DNA of 8,255 nucleotides, from positions 1-8,255 of the forward strand of contig CAMEUD010000051.1 in assembly GCA_945937975.1 (NCBI GenBank). Direction: 5' to 3'. The stretch is from an uncultured Clostridia bacterium. GTDB taxonomy: Bacteria > Bacillota > Clostridia > Christensenellales > UBA1242. Numbering within the stretch: the first letter of the stretch is position 1; each line of letters starts with the position of its first letter. Of this stretch, positions 1-5,637 are shown one piece after another. The notes below the pieces were generated by a model, which saw nothing but the letters and a program-made list of their open reading frames with translations, was not told the DNA's origin and made no database searches. A program made the position numbers and the translations under genes.

Positions 1-996
1 CCAAAGGGTGAAGTTGTCCCAAAACTTAGTATGATTTATGTTGCAAAATATCTTATAAAATGTTTGCACTGTAAAATTCATTTTTCACCTGATGTTGTTG
101 GCGAAAAAGTAGAAGCAATGATTAATAATATGAACTTTGGTGAAGTTCTTGTTTTAGAAAATATAAGATTTTTTAAGGAAGAAGAAGAAAATTCTCCAAT
201 ATTTGCCAACAAATTATCAAGACTTGCAGATATTTATGTTGATGATGCCTTTGGTTGTGCACACAGAAAACATGCGTCAACATTTGGACTTGCAAAATTA
301 TTGCCAAATGCTGTTGGATTTTTAATGGGTAAAGAAATAAACACAATTTCAGGTGCTCTTGAAAATCCAAGTCGTCCTTTTATTGCAATACTTGGTGGTG
401 CAAAGGTAAGTGATAAATTGGGTGTTGTTCATAGCTTAATCGAAAAATGCGATAAAGTCCTTATTGGTGGGGGAATGGCATACACATTTTTAAAAGCAAA
501 AGGTGTGAATATTGGCACATCACTTTATGAAGAAAATTGTCTTGAAGATGCAAAATCAATATTAAAAGAAGCAGAAGAAAATAATGTTGAGATTATGCTT
601 CCTGTTGACCATATTTGTGCAACAATTTTTAGTCCAACAGCAACTCCTGTAACAGTTAAAACAAAAGAAATTCCAAATGGTCTTATGGGACTTGATATTG
701 GTAAAAAGACAATAAAAGAATATGCAAATGTAATAAAGTCAGCAAAAACAATAATTTGGAATGGACCAATGGGAGTTTTTGAATTTTCAAACTTTATGAA
801 TGGAACAAAAAAGATTGCAAAACAAGTTGCAAAAAATAAAGGTAAAACTATTGTTGGTGGTGGTGATAGCATTTCAGCACTTAACAGATTAAACCTAACA
901 AAAAAGATATATCATATTTCAACAGGTGGTGGAGCAAGTTTAAAACTTATTGCAGGAGAAGAACTCCCAGGTGTTGAAGTTATAGAAGATAAATAG
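1..996 (+). CDS. pgk: Phosphoglycerate kinase, 5' end outside the window
   Basis: Cytosolic glycolytic enzyme that transfers the phosphate of 1,3-bisphosphoglycerate to ADP, giving ATP and 3-phosphoglycerate. The reading frame is open from base 1. The first codons read PKGEVVPKLS, the conserved stretch after the SHLGRP motif, so the ATG at 31 is an internal Met and not the start. About 331 residues are visible; the family runs near 395, so roughly 60-65 N-terminal residues lie upstream. Visible landmarks in order: LENIRFFKEEE, DDAFGCAHRKHAS (substrate-binding His/Arg region), GGAKVSDKLGV (nucleotide-binding region), GGGMAYTFLKA, MGLDIG, WNGPMGVFE, GGGDS (phosphate loop; usually followed by AAA, here ISA), and HISTGGGASL near the C-terminus. 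The gene ends in TAG and is followed at once by an intrinsic terminator, so it is the last gene of its unit; gap or tpi as upstream neighbours would be usual, but they are not visible. Identification is very secure. Confidence 0.97.
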   Translation, partial: PKGEVVPKLSMIYVAKYLIKCLHCKIHFSPDVVGEKVEAMINNMNFGEVLVLENIRFFKEEEENSPIFANKLSRLADIYVDDAFGCAHRKHASTFGLAKLLPNAVGFLMGKEINTISGALENPSRPFIAILGGAKVSDKLGVVHSLIEKCDKVLIGGGMAYTFLKAKGVNIGTSLYEENCLEDAKSILKEAEENNVEIMLPVDHICATIFSPTATPVTVKTKEIPNGLMGLDIGKKTIKEYANVIKSAKTIIWNGPMGVFEFSNFMNGTKKIAKQVAKNKGKTIVGGGDSISALNRLNLTKKIYHISTGGGASLKLIAGEELPGVEVIEDK

Positions 997-1003
997 ATAA
1001 AAT

Positions 1004-1047
1004 AGAGTTATAATGATGTGTAAAACTTGATTATAACTCTTTTTTTT
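1004..1047 (+). terminator. Intrinsic terminator of pgk
   Basis: A perfect 11-bp stem pairs 1004-1014 (AGAGTTATAAT) with 1030-1040 (ATTATAACTCT). The 15-nt loop is followed by an unbroken run of T to 1047. It begins 8 bases after the pgk stop codon. The stem is AT-rich, as expected for this genome. The right arm and T-run overlap the -35 box and spacer of the next promoter. Confidence 0.85.
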
Positions 1048-1055
1048 GTTATAAT
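1027..1055 (+). promoter_or_regulatory. Housekeeping promoter of ogg inside the pgk terminator
   Basis: The -35 is TTGATT (1027-1032) and the -10 is a perfect TATAAT (1050-1055), separated by 17 bp. The -35 sits at the loop/right-arm junction of the pgk terminator. Transcription would be expected to start about 7 bases past the -10, at about 1062, which is the A of the ogg ATG. This predicts a leaderless message. No start site has been measured; the match is by sequence only. Confidence 0.7.
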
Positions 1056-1061
1056 TTTTGT

Positions 1062-1898
1062 ATGGATTACGAAGTACAAGAAGATAAAATTATTATTAAT
1101 AATACAAATGATTTTAACATTGAACATATACTTGAATGTGGGCAAATTTTTACATATAAAAAAATAGATGCAGATGACTATTTTGTTTATTCAAAAGACA
1201 AAATGGCACATATATATTTAAAAGACAAAAGGTATATAATTGAAACAAATGCTCCAGATTATTTTGTAAATTTTTTTGATTTAAAAACTGATTATACAAA
1301 AATTAAAAATGAACTTGCCAAAAATGAGTATATGAAAAATGCTGTAAAGTTTGGCTATGGAATAAGAATATTAAAACAAGATTTATTGGAAGTGATTATT
1401 GGTTTTGTAATTTCTTCAAATAATAATATAGAAAGAATAAAAAAGACTATGGCAAAAATTAGGGAATGTGGGACTAACAATGGTTCATATTATTCATTTC
1501 CAACAATGAGTGAGTTAGGAAAAATCACTCTTGAACAATTTAAAGCGTTTGGTTGTGGATATAGAGCATGGTATCTTGTAAAACTAATCAATGAGATAAA
1601 GAATATAAACCTAAACGAAACAGAAAAAATGGAAACAGGTGCTTTAAAAAAATGGTTGCTATCACTTTGTGGGGTTGGACCAAAAGTCGCAGATTGCATT
1701 TTGCTTTTTGGATACCATAGATGTGATTCTTTTCCAGTTGATACATGGATAGAAAAAGTATATTTTGACATTTTTAAAATCAAAAAATCTCAAAAAAATA
1801 TGTCAGAAGATTTGGTAAAATATTTTGGCGAATTATCAGGTTATGCACAGCAGTATTTGTTTTTTTACAAACGCAGTTTGAATGTCGAACTTGTTTAA
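1062..1898 (+). CDS. ogg: 8-oxoguanine DNA glycosylase / AP lyase (clostridial OGG1 type)
   Basis: Base-excision repair enzyme that removes 8-oxoguanine and nicks the abasic site. The 278 residues show the OGG_N domain followed by the HhH-GPD domain. ECGQIF (residues 25-30) corresponds to the SGQSFRW loop of human OGG1, whose Gly contacts 8-oxoG. VISSNNNIERIKK carries the paired Asn that enter DNA, and GYRAWYL matches GFRAKYI. The helix-hairpin-helix reads CGVGPKVADC, with the catalytic Lys at 208, and FPVDTW gives the catalytic Asp at 227. The 19-residue spacing is the same as K249/D268 in the human enzyme. The C-terminus keeps GYAQQYLFFYKR. The ATG at 1062 is the first possible start after an in-frame stop at 1014-1016. 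There is no Shine-Dalgarno sequence, and the next Met (about residue 48) would remove the start of OGG_N. The gene is flanked by unrelated genes, has its own promoter and looks monocistronic. Ogg is uncommon in bacteria outside Clostridia and a few other groups. Confidence 0.93.
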   Translation: MDYEVQEDKIIINNTNDFNIEHILECGQIFTYKKIDADDYFVYSKDKMAHIYLKDKRYIIETNAPDYFVNFFDLKTDYTKIKNELAKNEYMKNAVKFGYGIRILKQDLLEVIIGFVISSNNNIERIKKTMAKIRECGTNNGSYYSFPTMSELGKITLEQFKAFGCGYRAWYLVKLINEIKNINLNETEKMETGALKKWLLSLCGVGPKVADCILLFGYHRCDSFPVDTWIEKVYFDIFKIKKSQKNMSEDLVKYFGELSGYAQQYLFFYKRSLNVELV

Positions 1899-1917
1899 AA
1901 AGTTAAACTTTTTATTT
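1897..1917 (+). terminator. Possible weak terminator after ogg
   Basis: AAAAAGTT (1897-1904) and AACTTTTT (1906-1913) form an almost continuous palindrome overlapping the ogg stop codon, ending in a T-rich stretch to 1917. Nearly all pairs are A-T and the loop is tight, so termination would be inefficient. In such AT-rich sequence it could be chance. Confidence 0.3.
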
Positions 1918-1924
1918 AATTGTG

Positions 1925-1953
1925 TATTGCATACAAAATAAATGTATGCTATA
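1925..1953 (+). repeat. Inverted repeat in the nfeD-floA promoter, candidate operator
   Basis: GCATACA (1929-1935) and TGTATGC (1943-1949) are perfect 7-bp arms around a 7-nt AAATAAA centre. After one mismatched pair, TAT (1925-1927) and ATA (1951-1953) extend the dyad to 11-bp arms. The dyad fills the promoter spacer and reaches into both the -35 and -10 boxes, the classical place for a repressor. It matches no operator I can name (not CIRCE, CtsR, LexA, Rex, Fur/PerR or cre). The regulator is unknown. Confidence 0.5.
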
Positions 1954-1955
1954 AT
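1927..1955 (+). promoter_or_regulatory. Extended -10 promoter of the nfeD-floA operon
   Basis: The -35 is TTGCAT (1927-1932) and the -10 is TATAAT (1950-1955), with a 17-bp spacer. The TATG-N motif just before the -10 (1945-1949) makes this an extended -10 promoter of the Gram-positive TRTGnTATAAT kind. Expected start is about 1962, the first base of the AAAGGAG ribosome binding site, so the leader would be only about 13 nt. In Bacillus subtilis the floA operon is driven by SigW; no SigW-type TGAAAC/CGTA pair is visible here. Confidence 0.75.
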
Positions 1956-1961
1956 CATAGT

Positions 1962-1968
1962 AAAGGAG
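1962..1968 (+). promoter_or_regulatory. Ribosome binding site that sets the nfeD start
   Basis: AAAGGAG lies 6 bases before the ATG at 1975. This rules out the upstream in-frame ATG at 1942, which falls between the -35 and -10 of the promoter and would not be transcribed. Confidence 0.85.
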
Positions 1969-1974
1969 AAGAAT

Positions 1975-2532
1975 ATGACCGGATTATTGTTGTCAACATG
2001 GAATGATTTTGTTGAAATATTTGTTAGCGAATTTGCTTGGCTTACAATCACACTTATGGTGCTTGGTATCATACTTTGCATTGTGGAAGCAGTTATTCCA
2101 GGATTTGGATTTTTTGGAATAAGTGGTATACTTTGTGAAGTTGGTGCAGTTCTTGTTCACGCATTTTTGTGTAATGGAATTGAACATCCACTCCAAATAT
2201 TAATTTTGATTGTAATAATTGTTTTAGTTGTTTTGCTTATATTTTTACTATTTGTGCGTTCTGCAAGGTTTGGACTTTTGGGAAAAACACCAATAGTTGA
2301 AAATGACACTGCAATTCCAAAAGACTATGGACAAAAAGACCAAGATAAATTAAAAGCATACATTGGAAAAGAAGCAATAACACTAACAGAATGTAGACCA
2401 CTTGGAAAAATTAGATTAGATGATGAAATTATTGAAGTTTCATCAAAAGGTGGACTTATTTCAAAAGGTGAAGTTGTTAAAATTGTTGATGTTGAAGATA
2501 ATGTTGTCTATATTAGCAAATTAACTTATTAA
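1975..2532 (+). CDS. Short NfeD-family membrane protein, FloA partner
   Basis: The protein has 185 residues from the ATG chosen by its AAAGGAG site. Three membrane segments are visible at about residues 21-42, 44-66 (after the VIPGFGFFG turn) and 72-94. A soluble C-terminal domain at about 129-183 follows, starting GKEAITLTECRPLGKIRLDD and continuing through SKGGLISKGEVVKIVDVEDNVVYI. This is the small OB-fold beta-barrel that defines NfeD. The N-terminal ClpP-like serine protease domain of long NfeD proteins such as B. subtilis YqeZ is absent, so no protease function should be assigned. NfeD proteins are nearly always encoded beside flotillins or stomatins and are thought to act with them in membrane microdomains; here floA begins 11 bases after the stop and its ribosome binding site overlaps that stop (TAAAGGAG). 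The family call is firm; the exact biochemical role is not known. Confidence 0.9.
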   Translation: MTGLLLSTWNDFVEIFVSEFAWLTITLMVLGIILCIVEAVIPGFGFFGISGILCEVGAVLVHAFLCNGIEHPLQILILIVIIVLVVLLIFLLFVRSARFGLLGKTPIVENDTAIPKDYGQKDQDKLKAYIGKEAITLTECRPLGKIRLDDEIIEVSSKGGLISKGEVVKIVDVEDNVVYISKLTY

Positions 2533-2543
2533 AGGAGAAAATT

Positions 2544-3560
2544 ATGATAAACTTATTACTTATGGAACTATGGGCACAAATTGTACTATATGTTGCACTT
2601 GGCTTGTTACTTGTTTTGATTGTAGTCGTATTTGCAATCGTTCCAACAAAAACATGGTTTGTTGCTTTGGTTTCTGGCGCACATGTTTCAATGTCAAGAC
2701 TTATTGGTATGAAAATGCGTAGAATTAAAGTTGGACCTATTGTTGATGCTTATATTATGGCAAAAAAAGCAGGTATCAAAATTGATATAAGCGAACTTGA
2801 AACTCACCAACTTGCTGGTGGAGATATTCAAAAAGTTATTAACGCATTGATTTCTGCACACAGTGCAAAAATTGATTTGCCAATCGACCTTGCAAAAGCT
2901 ATCGACCTTGCTGGTCGTGATGTAAACTTGGCTGTAAGACAAAGCGTTACACCAAAGGTTATTGAAACAGATTGGATTAGTGCTGTTGCAAAAGATGGTA
3001 TTGAACTTAGTGTTAAAGTTCGTATCACAGTAAAAGCAAACATCGCTCGTTTGGTCGGTGGTGCTGGAGAAGATACAGTTCTTGCCCGTGTTGGTGAAGG
3101 TATTGTTACAACAGTTGGTTCTGCAGAAACTCACCAAGAAGTGCTTGAAAACCCTGACAGAATTTCTCAAACAGTTCTTGATAAAGGACTTGACACAGGT
3201 ACAGCATATGAAATTTTGTCAATAGATATTGCTGACATTGATGTTGGTAAAAATATTGGTGCAGACCTTTTGAAAGACTCTGCAGAAGCGAAGAAAGTTA
3301 TTGCAGAAGCTGAAGCATCAGAAAGAAGAGCAATGGCTGCTGCTCATGAACAAGAAATGAGAGCAAAGACTCAAGAAATGAAAGCAATGGTTCTTGCTGC
3401 TGAAGCCGAAGTTCCAAAAGCAATGGCGGAAGCAATCAAAAATGGTAAGTTAGGTGTTATGGATTACTATAAAATTCAAAACTTAACATCTGACACTGCA
3501 ATGCGTAATGCAATAGCAGGAAATGATTCAAATAATTCAAACAAAAAACCAAAATTTTAA
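2544..3560 (+). CDS. floA: Flotillin-like protein FloA
   Basis: Bacterial flotillin (YqfA/DUF1432 family) that forms membrane foci and helps organise membrane fluidity, secretion and signalling proteins. The 338 residues are close to the 331 of B. subtilis FloA. An N-terminal hydrophobic anchor covers about residues 10-33, followed by a short amphipathic stretch at 38-55. The prohibitin-homology region with the typical KVGPIVDAYIMAKKAGI, LETHQLAGGDI and VTPKVI segments follows, then KDGIELSVKVRITVKANI and VGGAGEDTVLARVGEGIV. The C-terminal helical region (about 246-300) is rich in EA pairs and ends in AEAEVPKAMAEAI. The start is fixed by AAAGGAG at 2531-2537. It is the second gene of the nfeD-floA operon; the next gene follows after 16 bases. 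The coding sequence is visibly less AT-rich than its neighbours and uses CGT for Arg several times, which suggests high expression rather than transfer. Confidence 0.96.
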   Translation: MINLLLMELWAQIVLYVALGLLLVLIVVVFAIVPTKTWFVALVSGAHVSMSRLIGMKMRRIKVGPIVDAYIMAKKAGIKIDISELETHQLAGGDIQKVINALISAHSAKIDLPIDLAKAIDLAGRDVNLAVRQSVTPKVIETDWISAVAKDGIELSVKVRITVKANIARLVGGAGEDTVLARVGEGIVTTVGSAETHQEVLENPDRISQTVLDKGLDTGTAYEILSIDIADIDVGKNIGADLLKDSAEAKKVIAEAEASERRAMAAAHEQEMRAKTQEMKAMVLAAEAEVPKAMAEAIKNGKLGVMDYYKIQNLTSDTAMRNAIAGNDSNNSNKKPKF

Positions 3561-3576
3561 AAAGGAGTAAAATAGC

Positions 3577-4209
3577 GTGTGGTGGATTTTAATAGTAATA
3601 ATATTAGTTGTTTTTCTATTCTTCATCTATGCGCTTAATCCTGACAAAGTAAAAGCACTTTTCAAAAGAAAACCAAAAGCTCCAAAGATAAAAGAAGAAA
3701 AACCTAAACAAAAAGAGCAAACTCCAAGCAATCCAAATTTTAGTTATAACGAATATAAACCTGAAGAAGAAAAAGTAAAAAAAGATAATTTGCATACAAA
3801 AAAAGGTCAAGAATCTTCGGAAGTTGCTTACACAACACTAAAAGAAGAAATTGCAAAAGAAAAAGCTGAAATAAAGGCAAAAGAAACTGGAGAAGGTGAA
3901 GACAAAACAAGACAAGGAAGACTTGTTAAAGGTGGAAGAAAATCTGGAACAGTAAAGTCTACAGATGTTGCACCTGTTGAAGTTGAAGATTTGGGCGAGT
4001 ATGATGAAAATGCTGGGTTCGATAATGAAGATACTTCAAATGTAAATCAGTCAGCTAATGATTTTGATATTGGTGAAGATGATTATGATTTATTTAACAT
4101 TAGTGAAAATAAGTCAATAGGACAAGAGATTAGAGATTTATCTCCAGAACTAAAAACATTACTCATTGATAATGTGCTTAGCAAAAAGACTGATGAAGAT
4201 AAAAAATAA
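3577..4209 (+). CDS. Unrecognised single-pass membrane protein with charged tail, third gene of the floA operon
   Basis: I do not recognise a family. The 210 residues start at GTG (3577), 9 bases after AAGGAG (3562-3567). Residues 2-20 form one hydrophobic segment (WWILIVIILVVFLFFIYAL) at the extreme N-terminus, with a basic stretch right after it (KALFKRKPKAPKIK). By the positive-inside rule the rest should be cytoplasmic. Residues 30-110 are Lys/Glu-rich and probably disordered or helical. A basic Gly-rich patch RLVKGGRKSG (115-124) is followed by a very acidic stretch (about 130-178). The protein ends in a predicted amphipathic helix, IGQEIRDLSPELKTLLIDNV (181-200), which looks like a docking segment. 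The short spacing to floA and the lack of a promoter say it is co-expressed with the flotillin; a scaffold or client adaptor role would fit but is only inference. The operon probably ends after it. Confidence 0.85.
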   Translation: MWWILIVIILVVFLFFIYALNPDKVKALFKRKPKAPKIKEEKPKQKEQTPSNPNFSYNEYKPEEEKVKKDNLHTKKGQESSEVAYTTLKEEIAKEKAEIKAKETGEGEDKTRQGRLVKGGRKSGTVKSTDVAPVEVEDLGEYDENAGFDNEDTSNVNQSANDFDIGEDDYDLFNISENKSIGQEIRDLSPELKTLLIDNVLSKKTDEDKK

Positions 4210-4237
4210 CATATAAATAATTAAACACGCATAGTAT
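4209..4237 (+). promoter_or_regulatory. SigE-like sporulation promoter of yqfC
   Basis: ACATATA (4209-4215) fits 5 of 7 positions of the SigE -35 consensus KMATATT. CATAGTAT (4230-4237) fits 6 of 8 positions of the -10 consensus CATACAMT. The spacing is 14 bp, as expected. Start at about 4243-4245 would leave a leader of 11-13 nt that keeps the AAGGGG ribosome binding site. The B. subtilis yqfCD genes belong to the SigE regulon. A TATAAT at 4238-4243 has no acceptable -35, and its start point would cut off the ribosome binding site, so I prefer the SigE reading. Such matches also occur by chance in AT-rich DNA. Confidence 0.4.
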
Positions 4238-4270
4238 TATAATAAGGGGTACAGCGTGTTTAATTTTTTT
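4219..4270 (+). terminator. 12-bp dyad with T-run spanning the yqfC start; probable terminator of the floA operon
   Basis: AATTAAACACGC (4219-4230) and GCGTGTTTAATT (4254-4265) are perfect 12-bp inverted repeats around a 23-nt loop. The right arm runs into seven T (4264-4270). In RNA this is a stem followed by a U-tract, 10 bases after the stop of the preceding gene, so it can act as an intrinsic terminator. The right arm also contains the yqfC GTG start codon (4256-4258), and the U-tract encodes Phe-Phe at yqfC residues 4-5. A hairpin on read-through RNA would therefore hide the start codon while leaving the AAGGGG ribosome binding site in the loop. A DNA-level operator is also possible. Confidence 0.65.
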
Positions 4271-4519
4271 AATGAATTAGCATTGGATTACAACTTGAAT
4301 ATTGGAGAATTAAATCAATTTAATTTGGTTAATATTTCAAATAAATTAATATATGTTGAAGGCCAAAAAGGAATAATAAAAATATTAACCGATTGCATAA
4401 CTTTTAGAGTAAGAAAAGGCGTTATTTCCGTTTTTGGACAAAACCTTATAATAAAAAGAATAACAGATACAACACTTGTAATTAGTGGAGAAATAAAGCA
4501 AATTGAGAGTGGTGTATGA
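4256..4519 (+). CDS. yqfC: Sporulation protein YqfC (YabP/YqfC family)
   Basis: Small 87-residue protein; the B. subtilis homologue is of similar length. The match to the family is along the whole core: a short N-terminal helix, then repeated beta-strand segments LVNISNKLIYVEGQKGIIKI, ITFRVRKGVISVFGQNLIIK and TLVISGEIKQIE, the pattern of B. subtilis YqfC. The YabP/YqfC family is expressed in sporulation, probably in the mother cell; the molecular function is not established. The start is a GTG preceded by AAGGGG (4244-4249) at a 6-base distance, and it lies inside the right arm of a 12-bp dyad. Its TGA stop overlaps the ATG of yqfD (ATGA), so the two are translationally coupled. Use of TGA here also shows that TGA is a stop codon in this organism. 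Confidence 0.88.
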   Translation: MFNFFNELALDYNLNIGELNQFNLVNISNKLIYVEGQKGIIKILTDCITFRVRKGVISVFGQNLIIKRITDTTLVISGEIKQIESGV

Positions 4520-5628
4520 AAAATTATAAGTTTGAAATATCTTCACTTAATAGTGAAAAATGTATAAATTTAATAATTCAAAAATATGAAATATTTGACT
4601 TTTCAAAAAATGAAGGAAAAGTTATTTTTTATTGTAAAAATAAAGATAAAAAAAACATTGAAAAAATATTAAAAAAATTAAATCAAAAAATATATAAAAA
4701 GAATTATTTTGGTTTTTTATTTCATATAAAAAACATTTTTAGTATTGGAATAATTATTGGTATATTTTTATCTTTAATTTTATGGGGAATATCAACTTTT
4801 TTTATAACTGATATTTTGGTTATTGGTAACTATAATTTAACAACAAAAGAAATTTTTGAAGTGCTTGAAAATAATGAAATTTACAAGTGGAAACCCAAAA
4901 AAGATATAGATACAAAACAATTACAAAATAAAATTGAAAACATAAATCACATAAGTTATGCAAGTGTTATTATTCGTGGTAATGCACTTATTGTTAATGT
5001 AAAAGAAGAATTAACAAATAATGAAGTAATCAATATTGGGAATTTTGATCCCATTGTGTCTGTCTATGATGGACAAATTACAAGTGTAAAACTAATTCAA
5101 GGCACGCTAAAAGTTAAAGTTGGCGACATAATAAAAGTAGGAGATATTTTAGTCGAACCATACATAACAAATATGTCAAATGAAAGGATAAGTGTTGAAC
5201 CACTTGCTGACATTGTTTGTGATGTTTATGTAACATCTCGTTTAAATGTAAAAGAAAAGCAAATAAAAGTTCAAAGAACAGGTAATGTACAAACTAATTA
5301 CGAACTCTCTGTTTTTGGTCTGCAACTTTTTAAAAAATATGATGATGTAATTTTTAAGTCGTATGAAAAAGAAGAAAAAGAAGTATATGTTTCAAATGTT
5401 TTGCTTCCAATAAAAAGAAAAGAAACAATATATTACGAAACAACAGTAATTGAAGAAAATATAAATTTTGAGCAGAATAAGCAAACTTTTATTGAACAAT
5501 GTAAGCAAATTGCATTGCTAAATTTAACAAATTATGACATAATTAAAAATGAAAGTTATTCGATATATAAAATTGATGATACTTACACAATTTCATATAC
5601 ACTAACTTTGAATAAAAAAATTTGTTAG
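4516..5628 (+). CDS. yqfD: Sporulation protein YqfD
   Basis: Membrane protein of the YqfD family (putative stage IV sporulation protein). At 370 residues it is slightly shorter than B. subtilis YqfD (about 398). Residues 1-60 form the cytoplasmic N-terminal domain; one transmembrane segment follows at about 74-97. After it comes a POTRA/FtsQ-like stretch (ITDILVIGNYNLTTKEIFEV and on to about 167), typical of extracytoplasmic docking domains. A small beta-barrel-like segment, VYDGQITSVKLIQGTLKVKV then GDIIKVGDILVEPY, precedes a long beta-rich C-terminal part. The ATG overlaps the yqfC stop by four bases, and no separate ribosome binding site is needed. The gene is extremely A/T-rich with AAA and AAT runs. 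In many Bacillota phoH and pgpH follow; here ybeY follows directly after 9 bases. Family membership is secure; the function in the spore is not known in detail. Confidence 0.92.
   Translation: MKNYKFEISSLNSEKCINLIIQKYEIFDFSKNEGKVIFYCKNKDKKNIEKILKKLNQKIYKKNYFGFLFHIKNIFSIGIIIGIFLSLILWGISTFFITDILVIGNYNLTTKEIFEVLENNEIYKWKPKKDIDTKQLQNKIENINHISYASVIIRGNALIVNVKEELTNNEVINIGNFDPIVSVYDGQITSVKLIQGTLKVKVGDIIKVGDILVEPYITNMSNERISVEPLADIVCDVYVTSRLNVKEKQIKVQRTGNVQTNYELSVFGLQLFKKYDDVIFKSYEKEEKEVYVSNVLLPIKRKETIYYETTVIEENINFEQNKQTFIEQCKQIALLNLTNYDIIKNESYSIYKIDDTYTISYTLTLNKKIC
5573..5601 (+). promoter_or_regulatory. Possible promoter for ybeY inside yqfD
   Basis: TTGATG (5573-5578) and TATACA (5596-5601) are 17 bp apart and would start transcription about 30 bases before the ybeY ATG. 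Each box matches only 4 of 6 consensus positions. The argument for it is that ybeY is needed during growth while yqfCD is a sporulation unit. Confidence 0.25.
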
Positions 5629-5637
5629 AAGGTACGT

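Noticed and set aside
525..872. Minus-strand open frame of 115 codons within pgk
   Set aside because: Fully inside a conserved enzyme gene and without a ribosome binding site or recognisable motif.
1942..1974. Upstream in-frame ATG that would lengthen the NfeD protein by 11 residues
   Set aside because: It lies inside the promoter between -35 and -10 and has no ribosome binding site; the ATG at 1975 has AAAGGAG at the right distance.
2694..3170. Minus-strand open frame of 158 codons within floA
   Set aside because: Cys/Asn/Phe/Thr-rich translation with no motif, fully inside a conserved gene; a reading-frame shadow.
4238..4243. TATAAT as a housekeeping -10 for yqfC
   Set aside because: No acceptable -35 at 16-18 bp, no extended -10 element, and initiation at about 4250 would remove the ribosome binding site.
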